From NCBI GenBank assembly GCA_020635565.1, contig JACJZN010000006.1:372001-436000 (forward strand): 64,000 bases of DNA, in the 5' to 3' direction. This DNA comes from Flavobacteriales bacterium (GTDB lineage: Bacteria; Bacteroidota; Bacteroidia; Flavobacteriales_D; Parvicellaceae). Numbering within the stretch: the stretch's first letter is position 1; each line of letters starts with the position of its first letter. A program made the translations under genes and the position numbers. Shown here in pieces: positions 24,830 to 32,379 of the stretch. The notes beneath the pieces were generated by a model. It saw only the letters and a program-made list of their open reading frames with translations. It made no database searches and was not told the origin of the DNA.

Positions 24830-25873
24830 TTAATATTCTTTGATAAATGGATAATCAGCTTCCTGATAAACGTCTTCGTATAATTCGTATCCTTCTAATT
24901 CTTCTGATTCCTCAGCAAATTTCACAGATTCTTCCACAATAGCTTTAACTTTCTTATCGATCGCATCGATCTGCTTTTGAGTAGCTAGCTTATTGTCTAA
25001 GATTGTCTTCAATACTTTATCGATAGGATCCTGAGATTTGAATTCTTCAACCTCATCCTTTGTACGATATTTCTGAGGATCAGACATTGAGTGTCCTTTG
25101 TATCTATAGGTTTCAATATTCAATAATACAGGACCTTTGCCTGCTCTACAATGTGCCGCAGCATCTGCTATCGCATGATGCACTGCTTCAACAGTCATAC
25201 CATCAACCGTAAAAGAAGGCATATTATAGGAGTCTCCAATCTCTGCTAAGTTTAAAACATTCGTTGTTCTAGCAACCGATGTCCCCATCGCATAGTTGTT
25301 ATTTTCAATGATAAAAATCACTGGTAACTTCCACATCATTGCCATGTTAAAAGTCTCGTGAAGAGCTCCTTGACGAGCAGCTCCATCTCCAAAAGAACAA
25401 AAAGTAACATTCTTCGTTCCTTTATATTTCTCTGCAAAAGCTATTCCTGCTCCCATAGGGATCTGGGCACCTACTATACCATGACCTCCCATTAGATTAA
25501 CATCCTTGTGAAACATGTGCATAGACCCACCCTTTCCTTTAGACATACCAGATCTTTTTCCGTAAAGTTCTGCCACCATGTACTTTGGATGTACCCCAAG
25601 CGCAATAGGATGAGCGTGATCTCTGTAGGCTGTAATGTGCTTATCATCTTTTTTACATGCCGAAGCTGTACCCGCAACCACTGCTTCCTGCCCTATATAT
25701 AGGTGACAGAAACCTCCGAATTTTTGCTGAATATACAATGCTCCAACACGTTCCTCAATCTTTCTCATTACCAGCATATCCTCATACCATTTCAGGTATT
25801 GCACTTTACTGAACTCCATTTTTGCTTCAGTTTTTTTTGCTGGTGCACTCTTTTTTGTCGCTGTCGTTGCCAT
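24830..25873 (-). CDS. pdhA: Pyruvate dehydrogenase E1 component, alpha subunit
   Basis: Thiamine-diphosphate-binding alpha chain of the pyruvate dehydrogenase E1. The 347-residue protein has a short Ala/Lys-rich N-terminal tail (ATTATKKSAPAKKTE), then EDMLVMRKIEERVGALY, FCHLYIGQEAVVAG, the MSKGKGGSMHMF segment, GGHGIVGAQIPMGAG and the TPP motif FGDGAARQGALHETFNMA followed by IENNNYAMGTS. YRYKGHSMSDP is the regulatory-loop region. These signatures distinguish it from branched-chain E1 alpha. It needs a separate beta chain, which is not nearby. A promoter with both -33 and -7 elements lies 22-50 bases upstream. Confidence 0.94.
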   Translation of the reverse strand: MATTATKKSAPAKKTEAKMEFSKVQYLKWYEDMLVMRKIEERVGALYIQQKFGGFCHLYIGQEAVVAGTASACKKDDKHITAYRDHAHPIALGVHPKYMVAELYGKRSGMSKGKGGSMHMFHKDVNLMGGHGIVGAQIPMGAGIAFAEKYKGTKNVTFCSFGDGAARQGALHETFNMAMMWKLPVIFIIENNNYAMGTSVARTTNVLNLAEIGDSYNMPSFTVDGMTVEAVHHAIADAAAHCRAGKGPVLLNIETYRYKGHSMSDPQKYRTKDEVEEFKSQDPIDKVLKTILDNKLATQKQIDAIDKKVKAIVEESVKFAEESEELEGYELYEDVYQEADYPFIKEY

Positions 25874-25894
25874 AAAATCGTGTGTTTAGTAATG

Positions 25895-25923
25895 CAAATA
25901 TAAACCTTGCGTGCAAAGAACAA
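25895..25923 (-). promoter_or_regulatory. Promoter of pdhA-E2 operon
   Basis: On the minus strand TTG at 25923-25921 is followed after 18 bases by TATATTTG at 25902-25895. This matches the Bacteroidota -33 TTG / -7 TAnnTTTG pair and is the best-spaced promoter I found in the window. The pdhA ATG is 21 bases further on. Confidence 0.65.
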
Positions 25924-26007
25924 GGTAGTTGGTGAAAAGTTTTATGAATATTTGAATTTGAGTAACGTTTGAAAACAGATATAATCAAGGAACAAAAGAA
26001 TTATACC

Positions 26008-26015
26008 TATTTTTG
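26008..26015 (+). promoter_or_regulatory. Putative -7 box for the 26033 gene
   Basis: TATTTTTG matches TAnnTTTG and ends 17 bases before the ATG at 26033. No well-spaced TTG. Confidence 0.42.
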
Positions 26016-26032
26016 ACACCAAACAATGAACT

Positions 26033-27313
26033 ATGAAGATCATCCTATGCCTTCTACTTTTAGCCTCTTTTGGTATTACCCAAGCTCAATTCTGGAACAA
26101 GGAAGAAAAGGAAAAGAAATCTGAGAAAAAGGACAAAAGAGATCATGATGAACTGAATTCAATGTTTAATCTAGGTTATGAGGGGGATCTTTCTGCTTCT
26201 TTCGGAGCAAATCATTTGCTTTCGGATCATCAGGGTTTGACCCGTTTACAAAATAAGTTCATCCCAGAGAATATTTTCAAAAAGGACAATGGCATTTCCA
26301 AATTTGGCAATTCAGTTTATCGATTGGGAAAACTATTCTTACTGGATTATATGGTCAATTATCAGGTTTATGCTACTCAACGGTTTGTTTTTGGATCAAA
26401 ATATCGATTGGATCAGAGTGGAGCTGCAACAACCGATATCAACATGAAATTACCAGCACCCTACAATTTTGATTATGCATCGGTTTCAGCTACTTTTTCA
26501 GATTCTATTTCCCCTTTTCAGCAAGTATTAAATATCTCTGGAGCCTATGAAGGGAGCTCTGTTCTTGCTGATATTTCCAGGAAGAATATGTTGATCAATC
26601 AAGACTTTGCCTATGAGGATGCAATGCTTTTCCTCTTTTCTAATAACGACCTCGCTGCTCATATTGGTTTTCTCAAAAACAATGGATACAATGAAATTTA
26701 TGCTTACGTTGATCAGATCAATACAATGTATGCTGATGCCAATCTATCAGTAGAACAGTTGAAAACCTTTGCATTTCTGGACATGGGTCTTGACCCCATG
26801 AATATCGCTAGTATTGCTGGAATCGGAAAATACTTAATAAAAGGAGAAGAATACATGGACATGCTCTGGTTGAAGTTTGGTGAAAAAGTGAAATGGCTTC
26901 CAAGCTTCAAAATGAATCTAGCTCCTTTTGGTCCTGAATTGAATTACCAGAACTTTATAATATTTGATCGATCCATGGTCCAGTTGGATATTCATCATGC
27001 TATAGGCGGGTATGTAGAATCAATGGGACTTGATCTTAAGGCTCTCAACCTGCTTTTTGGTGAGAAGAAAAAATTAGCAATTGACGGAGTAATGTCGTTA
27101 TGGAATCAACCTGAATTTTCTTTCAAAAAAGGTGATCTTTTCGAAACTTTCTCAGGTTTCGGAGGGAGTGGTCAGGTAAACGTCAGCTATCGCATCCTAA
27201 AGAAGAGAAATGCATACTTACAGGGGGCAATAGGTTATAAAAGCCAAGGTTATCAGGAAGGACTGAGTTTAGACTCAGACTTGTTCTATCGTGTAGGATT
27301 TGCATTTAGATAA
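26033..27313 (+). CDS. Exported protein of unknown function
   Basis: A 426-residue protein with a signal peptide (MKIILCLLLLASFGITQAQ, cleavage near residue 19) and then a strongly charged Lys/Glu segment (NKEEKEKKSEKKDKRDHDE). The body is mixed with aromatic, strand-like stretches; the last 50 residues (GQVNVSYRILKKRNAYLQGAIG, ending YRVGFAFR) end in an aromatic residue as outer-membrane barrels do. Internal repeats or enzyme motifs are not evident. Its stop is 3 bases before the Crp-like regulator gene, suggesting one transcript. I do not recognise the family; an outer-membrane or periplasmic location is inferred. Confidence 0.7.
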   Translation: MKIILCLLLLASFGITQAQFWNKEEKEKKSEKKDKRDHDELNSMFNLGYEGDLSASFGANHLLSDHQGLTRLQNKFIPENIFKKDNGISKFGNSVYRLGKLFLLDYMVNYQVYATQRFVFGSKYRLDQSGAATTDINMKLPAPYNFDYASVSATFSDSISPFQQVLNISGAYEGSSVLADISRKNMLINQDFAYEDAMLFLFSNNDLAAHIGFLKNNGYNEIYAYVDQINTMYADANLSVEQLKTFAFLDMGLDPMNIASIAGIGKYLIKGEEYMDMLWLKFGEKVKWLPSFKMNLAPFGPELNYQNFIIFDRSMVQLDIHHAIGGYVESMGLDLKALNLLFGEKKKLAIDGVMSLWNQPEFSFKKGDLFETFSGFGGSGQVNVSYRILKKRNAYLQGAIGYKSQGYQEGLSLDSDLFYRVGFAFR

Positions 27314-27316
27314 TGA

Positions 27317-27910
27317 ATGAATAAAGACATTGCCAAACAATCATTAATATCGTTTCTTTCAAATTTCCCAAACTTGAAAGAAGATACTATAATGACTTTG
27401 GCAGAAATGATTCCAGTTATTGCTCCTAGTAAGGGAACCATTCTTGTTGAAGCAGGTAAGGTTCCTAGTGAATGTTATTCTGTATTAGAAGGACTGGTTA
27501 GAGAATATCAATTCATTGATGGAATCGAAAGAACAACTGCTTTTTACACAGAATCCAACAGTACTGTATCTTCCGATTCTTACACAGATCAAATTCCGTC
27601 TCCTTCCTTTATAGAATGTTCTGAGGATTGTCTACTTATTGCTGGAAATCTTCAAATTGAAGAAGAGCACTTCGACCAATTCCCTGAACTAAAAGAAATT
27701 ACTCGAAACATTCTTGAATCAGATCTCAATCGAACCAAGAATGAATACAAGAACTTCATTTTATCATCACCTTTAGATCGATACAAGAACTTTCTAAGAA
27801 CAAGACCAGATCTGGTCAACAGAGTTCCATTAAATCAAATTGCCAGTTACCTTGGTATGACTCCTGAATCGCTAAGCAGAATCAGGAAACGATTAGTTTC
27901 TCCTGATTGA
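27317..27910 (+). CDS. Crp/Fnr-family transcription regulator
   Basis: A 197-residue protein with a cyclic-nucleotide-binding-like beta-barrel (about 20-115: IAPSKGTILVEAGKVPSECYSVLEGLVREYQF) and a C-terminal helix-turn-helix (about 160-190: PLNQIASYLGMTPESLSRIRKRL). The signature cAMP-contact residues of E. coli Crp are not evident, and there are no clustered cysteines for an Fnr-type Fe-S centre, so the ligand is unknown. Such small Crp-like regulators are numerous in Bacteroidota. It directly follows the secreted protein gene and its 3' end overlaps the convergent DUF4386 gene by 29 bases. Confidence 0.83.
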   Translation: MNKDIAKQSLISFLSNFPNLKEDTIMTLAEMIPVIAPSKGTILVEAGKVPSECYSVLEGLVREYQFIDGIERTTAFYTESNSTVSSDSYTDQIPSPSFIECSEDCLLIAGNLQIEEEHFDQFPELKEITRNILESDLNRTKNEYKNFILSSPLDRYKNFLRTRPDLVNRVPLNQIASYLGMTPESLSRIRKRLVSPD

Positions 27911-28589
27911 CAATTCTATCCGACTTTGCCCCTCTCCATAGCAACCAAAACGCCAACAAGACCTCTCCCAACAACATGGGAAGAATAAAAATTATTTCAA
28001 TTTTTTCTCTGTACAACTCATCGTAGTCAGCTATCAATAGGTTCGCAGTATTGCTTATTGTGTATCCAACTCCAGCGACAAACAACAGCAAACTAATTGC
28101 TTGTCTGAAAGTCTTTTTTCTGCAAACCAAAGCACTAAGAACTAATAAATGAACTCCAAAAACAATTAAGGATAACTGCCAGATTGATTGAAATGAGATC
28201 ACTAAATTATATACCTCCATGACACTGTATTCTGATGATTTTAGAAGAAGATATGCCCGTACCAATTGTACAACTCCAATTCCAAGTCCCACGGAATACA
28301 ATAATCTCAAACCGCCCATCAACTCAGACTTTAGATTTGAATCAGTTTTGTAATATCTATAAAGTCCCCAGGACACCATTACGTCTGTAGCTAGAATAAT
28401 AACCCAGCCTAGAACACCAGATAAGAAAAAAGGCTTAACATCCGTAAAAACATCTCGCAGTTCGCCTTTATCAGCATCAAAAATGGGTTTAAAAATAGTT
28501 GGCATGATTACTAGCGCTACGATGGCCATTATCAAAATTGAAATTCCGGAAAGAACAGCACTTTTTCTTAGTGATTGAGAAGATCGCAT
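27882..28589 (-). CDS. DUF4386-type membrane protein
   Basis: A 235-residue integral membrane protein with about six hydrophobic helices (near 13-30, 52-70, 88-110, 128-150, 160-175, 197-217). The N-terminal SQSLRKSAVLSGISILIM and the GVLGWVIILATDVMVSWGLYRYYK stretch match the DUF4386 family, whose function is unknown. The promoter region carries a -7 box and an overlapping inverted repeat (28631-28647), so it may be regulated. Overlaps the Crp-like gene tail by 29 bases, convergently. Confidence 0.75.
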   Translation of the reverse strand: MRSSQSLRKSAVLSGISILIMAIVALVIMPTIFKPIFDADKGELRDVFTDVKPFFLSGVLGWVIILATDVMVSWGLYRYYKTDSNLKSELMGGLRLLYSVGLGIGVVQLVRAYLLLKSSEYSVMEVYNLVISFQSIWQLSLIVFGVHLLVLSALVCRKKTFRQAISLLLFVAGVGYTISNTANLLIADYDELYREKIEIIFILPMLLGEVLLAFWLLWRGAKSDRIVNQEKLIVS

Positions 28590-28621
28590 AACTTGAAGTT
28601 TTTAGTTTTATATTATTGACA

Positions 28622-28629
28622 CAAAACTA
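28622..28629 (-). promoter_or_regulatory. Putative -7 box for the DUF4386 gene
   Basis: TAGTTTTG on the minus strand, exact TAnnTTTG, 32 bases before the ATG at 28589. Confidence 0.45.
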
Positions 28630-28630
28630 A

Positions 28631-28647
28631 AACAGGCTATACCTGTT
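28631..28647. promoter_or_regulatory. Inverted repeat, possible operator
   Basis: AACAGG-N5-CCTGTT, a 6-bp dyad immediately upstream of the -7 box at 28622-28629, in the spacer where a dimeric regulator could bind. The sequence does not match a site I know. Inference from position and symmetry only. Confidence 0.35.
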
Positions 28648-28651
28648 AATC

Positions 28652-28667
28652 CTTGACGAAAGTCAAG
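28652..28667. other. Hairpin with GAAA tetraloop
   Basis: CTTGAC-GAAA-GTCAAG, a 6-bp stem with a GNRA-type loop on the plus strand, between the Dabb gene stop (28682) and the DUF4386 promoter. It has no T run, so it is not a standard intrinsic terminator. Confidence 0.4.
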
Positions 28668-28681
28668 AAATGAAACTTCTT

Positions 28682-28984
28682 TTATTTAGAGCCCTCGGTA
28701 ATGACAAAATTGTCATAAATCTCAATTCTTTGCCAATAGGTTTTATAGTCGGCAATAAATTGTAGATGAATAGAATCCTTCTGGCATAGATCGTGGTCTT
28801 CCTTTGACCTAAAATGCACTACAAAAGCAAAATCATATGTATTATCAACAACGCCTCTTGGTGTCATTGCAGGTGATCCATAGTAACCATGATCGATAGT
28901 CTCAAGATTCAACAAGTTAGCCATCCCAGATTCAAACTCGACTAATTGATCCTCGGATAATGTGGAGTCCATTCTGAAGAACAC
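28682..28984 (-). CDS. Dabb (stress-responsive A/B barrel) family protein
   Basis: About 100 residues. The pattern ETIDHGYYGSPAMTPRGVVDNTYDFAFVVHF, then HLQFIADYKTYWQRIEIYD, fits a dimeric alpha/beta-barrel Dabb protein. The usual N-terminus of such proteins includes a short strand with His-His before VFF; here the frame starts at a GTG (28984) directly preceded in frame by TAG, so the protein begins at VFF, about five residues short. This may be a natural short form or a slightly damaged gene. No role can be assigned from context. Confidence 0.65.
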   Translation of the reverse strand: MFFRMDSTLSEDQLVEFESGMANLLNLETIDHGYYGSPAMTPRGVVDNTYDFAFVVHFRSKEDHDLCQKDSIHLQFIADYKTYWQRIEIYDNFVITEGSK

Positions 28985-29111
28985 CTAAATTCAATTGGTT
29001 CAAAAAAGGAAAAGGAATCCAAATCGATATATAGGTTCTATCTTACGAAGTAACTAGTAATTATTCCTTCCTATTAGGTTTATTATAGTTACTTTTAGCT
29101 AAACAAATCTC

Positions 29112-29879
29112 TTGGGTCAATCAAAAAACATATTTATTCATATTCCAAAAACTGGTGGTTCAACGTTTGTTGGGCTTCTAAAAGAGTCTATTAATAGTCC
29201 CAAGGAAATCGACTCCAAACCAACCCATCTAACTAATCAGGTTGGAAATGTAACTATCATTCACATTGACTTTTCTTCTGAAGATCGTAAGATCAAGTCT
29301 CCTCATTTGTTTAGTTTGAAAAACGATGTATTTCATAATGAAAATCAAAAATTTTTCATGCTTGTGCGTGACCCTGTAGATCGCATTATTTCTGAGTTTA
29401 ATTTTCAATTCCATATATTGAATGGAAAAAATGGAAATCCCGCAGCAGGAATAATATCTAGACTTCCAAAGATACCAAATGACATCATGGAATATATTCG
29501 ATTTCCACATGTTCAGAATTATCAATTAAAATTCCTTTTAGGAAGAAGATTATCTGATCCTACACCTGTTACAAATGAAGAGTATAGTACCGTCATACAA
29601 ATTCTTGACTCACCCCAATTCTACTGTGGAACAACAGATATGTATGATCATTTTGCAGAACAATTTCAACATAAAACTGGAATTCAACTAAAAAGGACCA
29701 CTACAATTCGAAAAGAAACTCCAAAAAAATTGAAGCAAGAGATCCCGGAATCTCTTAAAGAAGAAATTCGGATATTGAATTCATTTGACCAAAAGCTATA
29801 TGAGCATGTGAAGGAAAATATCATTCAAGATTCCCAAAGTGAATTCATTTTCACTCATTCCTCTAAATTTATTGTATAG
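29112..29879 (+). CDS. Sulfotransferase family protein
   Basis: Predicted PAPS-dependent sulfotransferase of 255 residues in the cytoplasm. The 5'-phosphosulfate loop IFIHIPKTGGSTFVGLL is at about residues 7-23, and the 3'-phosphate-binding motif LVRDPVDRIISEFNF at about 84-98, the pair that defines sulfotransferase family 2-type enzymes. It starts with TTG at 29112 because no ATG gives the conserved N-terminus. Its stop overlaps the first base of the JmjC-like gene, so both proteins are made together. The acceptor (glycan, protein, lipid or small molecule) is unknown. Confidence 0.83.
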   Translation: MGQSKNIFIHIPKTGGSTFVGLLKESINSPKEIDSKPTHLTNQVGNVTIIHIDFSSEDRKIKSPHLFSLKNDVFHNENQKFFMLVRDPVDRIISEFNFQFHILNGKNGNPAAGIISRLPKIPNDIMEYIRFPHVQNYQLKFLLGRRLSDPTPVTNEEYSTVIQILDSPQFYCGTTDMYDHFAEQFQHKTGIQLKRTTTIRKETPKKLKQEIPESLKEEIRILNSFDQKLYEHVKENIIQDSQSEFIFTHSSKFIV

Positions 29880-30595
29880 TGAATCAATTACACAAAATCG
29901 ATGAAATAAAGTTTGATAGTTCAAACATAGATCTTTTCTTTTCAAATTATTTTCACCCTAGAATTCCTGTGCTCATCAAGGACGGAGCTTCAGATTGGCC
30001 TTTAATGTGGAAATGGAATAAAGGATACATTATCCAGAAAGCTGGTAAATATCCATGTGCTATAGTCGAGGATTCTAGGCCAGCAGCTTCACGAAAAAGT
30101 GACACGATTGAAAATTATTTTTCAAAACATATCGGAAAAAGTACGCTAACCCTTCTACCATATCATAAGACTAATATTCTTCCGATATTAAAAGATATTC
30201 CGATTCCAAATCTATTTTTCAATGATAAAAATATCCATAGATACTTCTTTTATCACGCACCCAAAGATGCAGGCACCTTACCGCATAAACATAGAGATGC
30301 TTTTAATATTTTAAAATCTGGTGAGAAAAAGTGGATTTTTCATGATGCATCAAATTCTTCATCGAAAGAAGGAGAATCATTACTCGACCATTATTTTAAT
30401 ATGTATCCCATTGGAACGCATGCTATTGATTGGTTCGAGAAAGAGCTTCCAGCGATAATTAACAAACTAGAAATAACTAAAGTATATGAGTGCATTCAAC
30501 AACCAGGAGACATTGTTTATATCCCATCTGAGTACATGCACACTGTTCTCAATCTTTCAGAAGTTATGGGCATGGTGCTAGAAATTAATCGATGA
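29879..30595 (+). CDS. JmjC/cupin-like Fe(II) 2-oxoglutarate-type dioxygenase
   Basis: A 238-residue cupin_8/JmjC-domain protein. The first part PRIPVLIKDGASDWPLMWKW resembles the N-terminal strand of such enzymes. The iron facial triad appears complete: His138 and Asp140 in LPHKHRDAFN (HxD) and His221 in PSEYMHTVLNL; the GEKKWIFHD segment supplies the usual lysine-bearing strand. It therefore could hydroxylate a protein side chain or a small molecule. Start is GTG at 29879, overlapping the sulfotransferase stop by 1 base. Its stop is 1 base from the stop of convergent argS. Substrate unknown; a joint pathway with the sulfotransferase is inference. Confidence 0.8.
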   Translation: MNQLHKIDEIKFDSSNIDLFFSNYFHPRIPVLIKDGASDWPLMWKWNKGYIIQKAGKYPCAIVEDSRPAASRKSDTIENYFSKHIGKSTLTLLPYHKTNILPILKDIPIPNLFFNDKNIHRYFFYHAPKDAGTLPHKHRDAFNILKSGEKKWIFHDASNSSSKEGESLLDHYFNMYPIGTHAIDWFEKELPAIINKLEITKVYECIQQPGDIVYIPSEYMHTVLNLSEVMGMVLEINR

Positions 30596-30596
30596 A

Positions 30597-32378
30597 TTAC
30601 ATTCTTTCTGGCACATTCACACCGATCAATTTCATTGAACTTCGAATTGCCTCCCCCACCTGTTTACTTAGTAGAATTCTGAAGGTTCTCAGATTTTCAT
30701 TTTCCTCCTTCAATATACTAATAGATTGATAAAAGGAATTGTACAACTTCACCAATTCATAAATGTAGTTTGCAAGAAGTGCCGGAGAATACTCCATACC
30801 TGCTTTAGCGATGATTTCTTCAAAATCTGCCAGATGTTGCATCAATTCGATCTCAACATTTGATAATGGTAAGTTCAGATCAACCGTATTTTTCAGATCT
30901 CCTGAGTTCCTTAACACAGATTGAATCCTTGCAAAGGTATATTGTATAAAAGGCCCTGTATTACCATTAAGATCGATCGATTCTTTAGGATCAAAGAGCA
31001 TTTTACTCTTCGGGTCTACTTTTAACAAATAGTACTTCAACCCGCCTAAACCAATTGTAGCATAAAGATCTTCTTTCTGTTCTTCAGTCAATCCATCAAT
31101 ATGCCCTCTTTCCTCAGTCATCTCTCTTGCATCGTTAATAACAGTAGCCATCAGATCATCAGCGTCCACTACAGTTCCTTCTCTACTCTTCATTTTTCCT
31201 TCCGGAAGTTCAACCATTCCATAGGACAAATGGTAACATTCATCTGCCCATGAATATCCTAATTTCCTAAGAATTGCGAATAGCACCTTGAAATGATGAT
31301 TCTGCTCATTTCCCACTGTGTATATCATGCCAGATAAATCTGGATGATCTTTGAATCGTTCAATTGCGGTTCCAATATCCTGAGTCATATAAACAGATGT
31401 TCCATCACCTCTTAGTAATAATTTATCATCCATTTTTTCTTCACTGAGATCACACCAGACCGAACCATCTTCTTTCTGATAAAACACTCCTTTACTCAAT
31501 CCTTCTTCTACCACATCTTTTCCAAGGATATACGTATCCGATTCATAGTAAAGAGAATCAAAATCTACTCCCATTGTTTCGTATGTAGCATTGAATCCTT
31601 CATACACCCAACTATTCATGGTTTCCCACAAGCTATATATCTCAGGATCCTTTGCTTCCCATTGGCGTAACATTTCTCGAGCTTCCATCATGATTGGAGC
31701 ATCTTGCTCAGCATCCTCCTGAGACTTTCCTGCTGCCACTAATTCTTTGATCTGTGTCTTATATTCCTGATCGAATTTTACGTAATATTTACCGATCAAA
31801 TGATCTCCTTTCAGACCAGAAGAAGAGGGAGTTTCACCGTTTCCAAACTTTTGCCAAGCTAGCATACTTTTGCAGATATGAATCCCCCTATCGTTAATGA
31901 TCTGAGTCTTCACTACCTTATGTCCATTCGCCTTTAGGATCTCAGCAACGGAATATCCTAAAAAGATATTTCTGAGATGTCCTAAGTGTAGGGGTTTATT
32001 TGTATTCGGTGAAGAATATTCCACCATGTAGGTTTTTCCTGAAGGCGACTGAGCAAAACCATAGTTAGGTGTAGAAATAATGCCATTGAATATATTTAAC
32101 CAAACAGAAGGAGCTATCTCAAGATTTAAAAATCCCTTTACCACATTAAAGTCAGAAACTAAGCCTGACTTTTCCTTTAGGTAAGTTCCTATAGTTTCTG
32201 CACTTTGCTCTGGCCCTTTCTTTGTTAATTTCAATAAAGGAAATACTACGAGCGTAACATGTCCCTCAAATTCCTTCTTAGTTTTCTGTAATTGGATCTG
32301 GTCTTCTGTAATTGTCGCTCCAAAAAGATCCTCAAAACCAACGAGAATCGATTCCGACAACTTCGAATATAATTTCAT
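30597..32378 (-). CDS. argS: Arginyl-tRNA synthetase
   Basis: Class I aminoacyl-tRNA synthetase charging tRNA-Arg. From the ATG at 32378 it has 593 residues, the usual length. The order is an N-terminal additional domain, the HIGH-type motif in PLHLGHLRNIFLG near 125, the KMSKS-region equivalent EGKMKSREGTVV, and the anticodon-binding C-terminus ending GVNVPERM. A TTG six codons upstream (32396) lies within the arginase gene; the ATG, 1 base after the arginase stop with an AGAGG stretch nearby, is the better start. Co-transcription with arginase is likely. Confidence 0.95.
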   Translation of the reverse strand: MKLYSKLSESILVGFEDLFGATITEDQIQLQKTKKEFEGHVTLVVFPLLKLTKKGPEQSAETIGTYLKEKSGLVSDFNVVKGFLNLEIAPSVWLNIFNGIISTPNYGFAQSPSGKTYMVEYSSPNTNKPLHLGHLRNIFLGYSVAEILKANGHKVVKTQIINDRGIHICKSMLAWQKFGNGETPSSSGLKGDHLIGKYYVKFDQEYKTQIKELVAAGKSQEDAEQDAPIMMEAREMLRQWEAKDPEIYSLWETMNSWVYEGFNATYETMGVDFDSLYYESDTYILGKDVVEEGLSKGVFYQKEDGSVWCDLSEEKMDDKLLLRGDGTSVYMTQDIGTAIERFKDHPDLSGMIYTVGNEQNHHFKVLFAILRKLGYSWADECYHLSYGMVELPEGKMKSREGTVVDADDLMATVINDAREMTEERGHIDGLTEEQKEDLYATIGLGGLKYYLLKVDPKSKMLFDPKESIDLNGNTGPFIQYTFARIQSVLRNSGDLKNTVDLNLPLSNVEIELMQHLADFEEIIAKAGMEYSPALLANYIYELVKLYNSFYQSISILKEENENLRTFRILLSKQVGEAIRSSMKLIGVNVPERM

Positions 32379-32379
32379 C

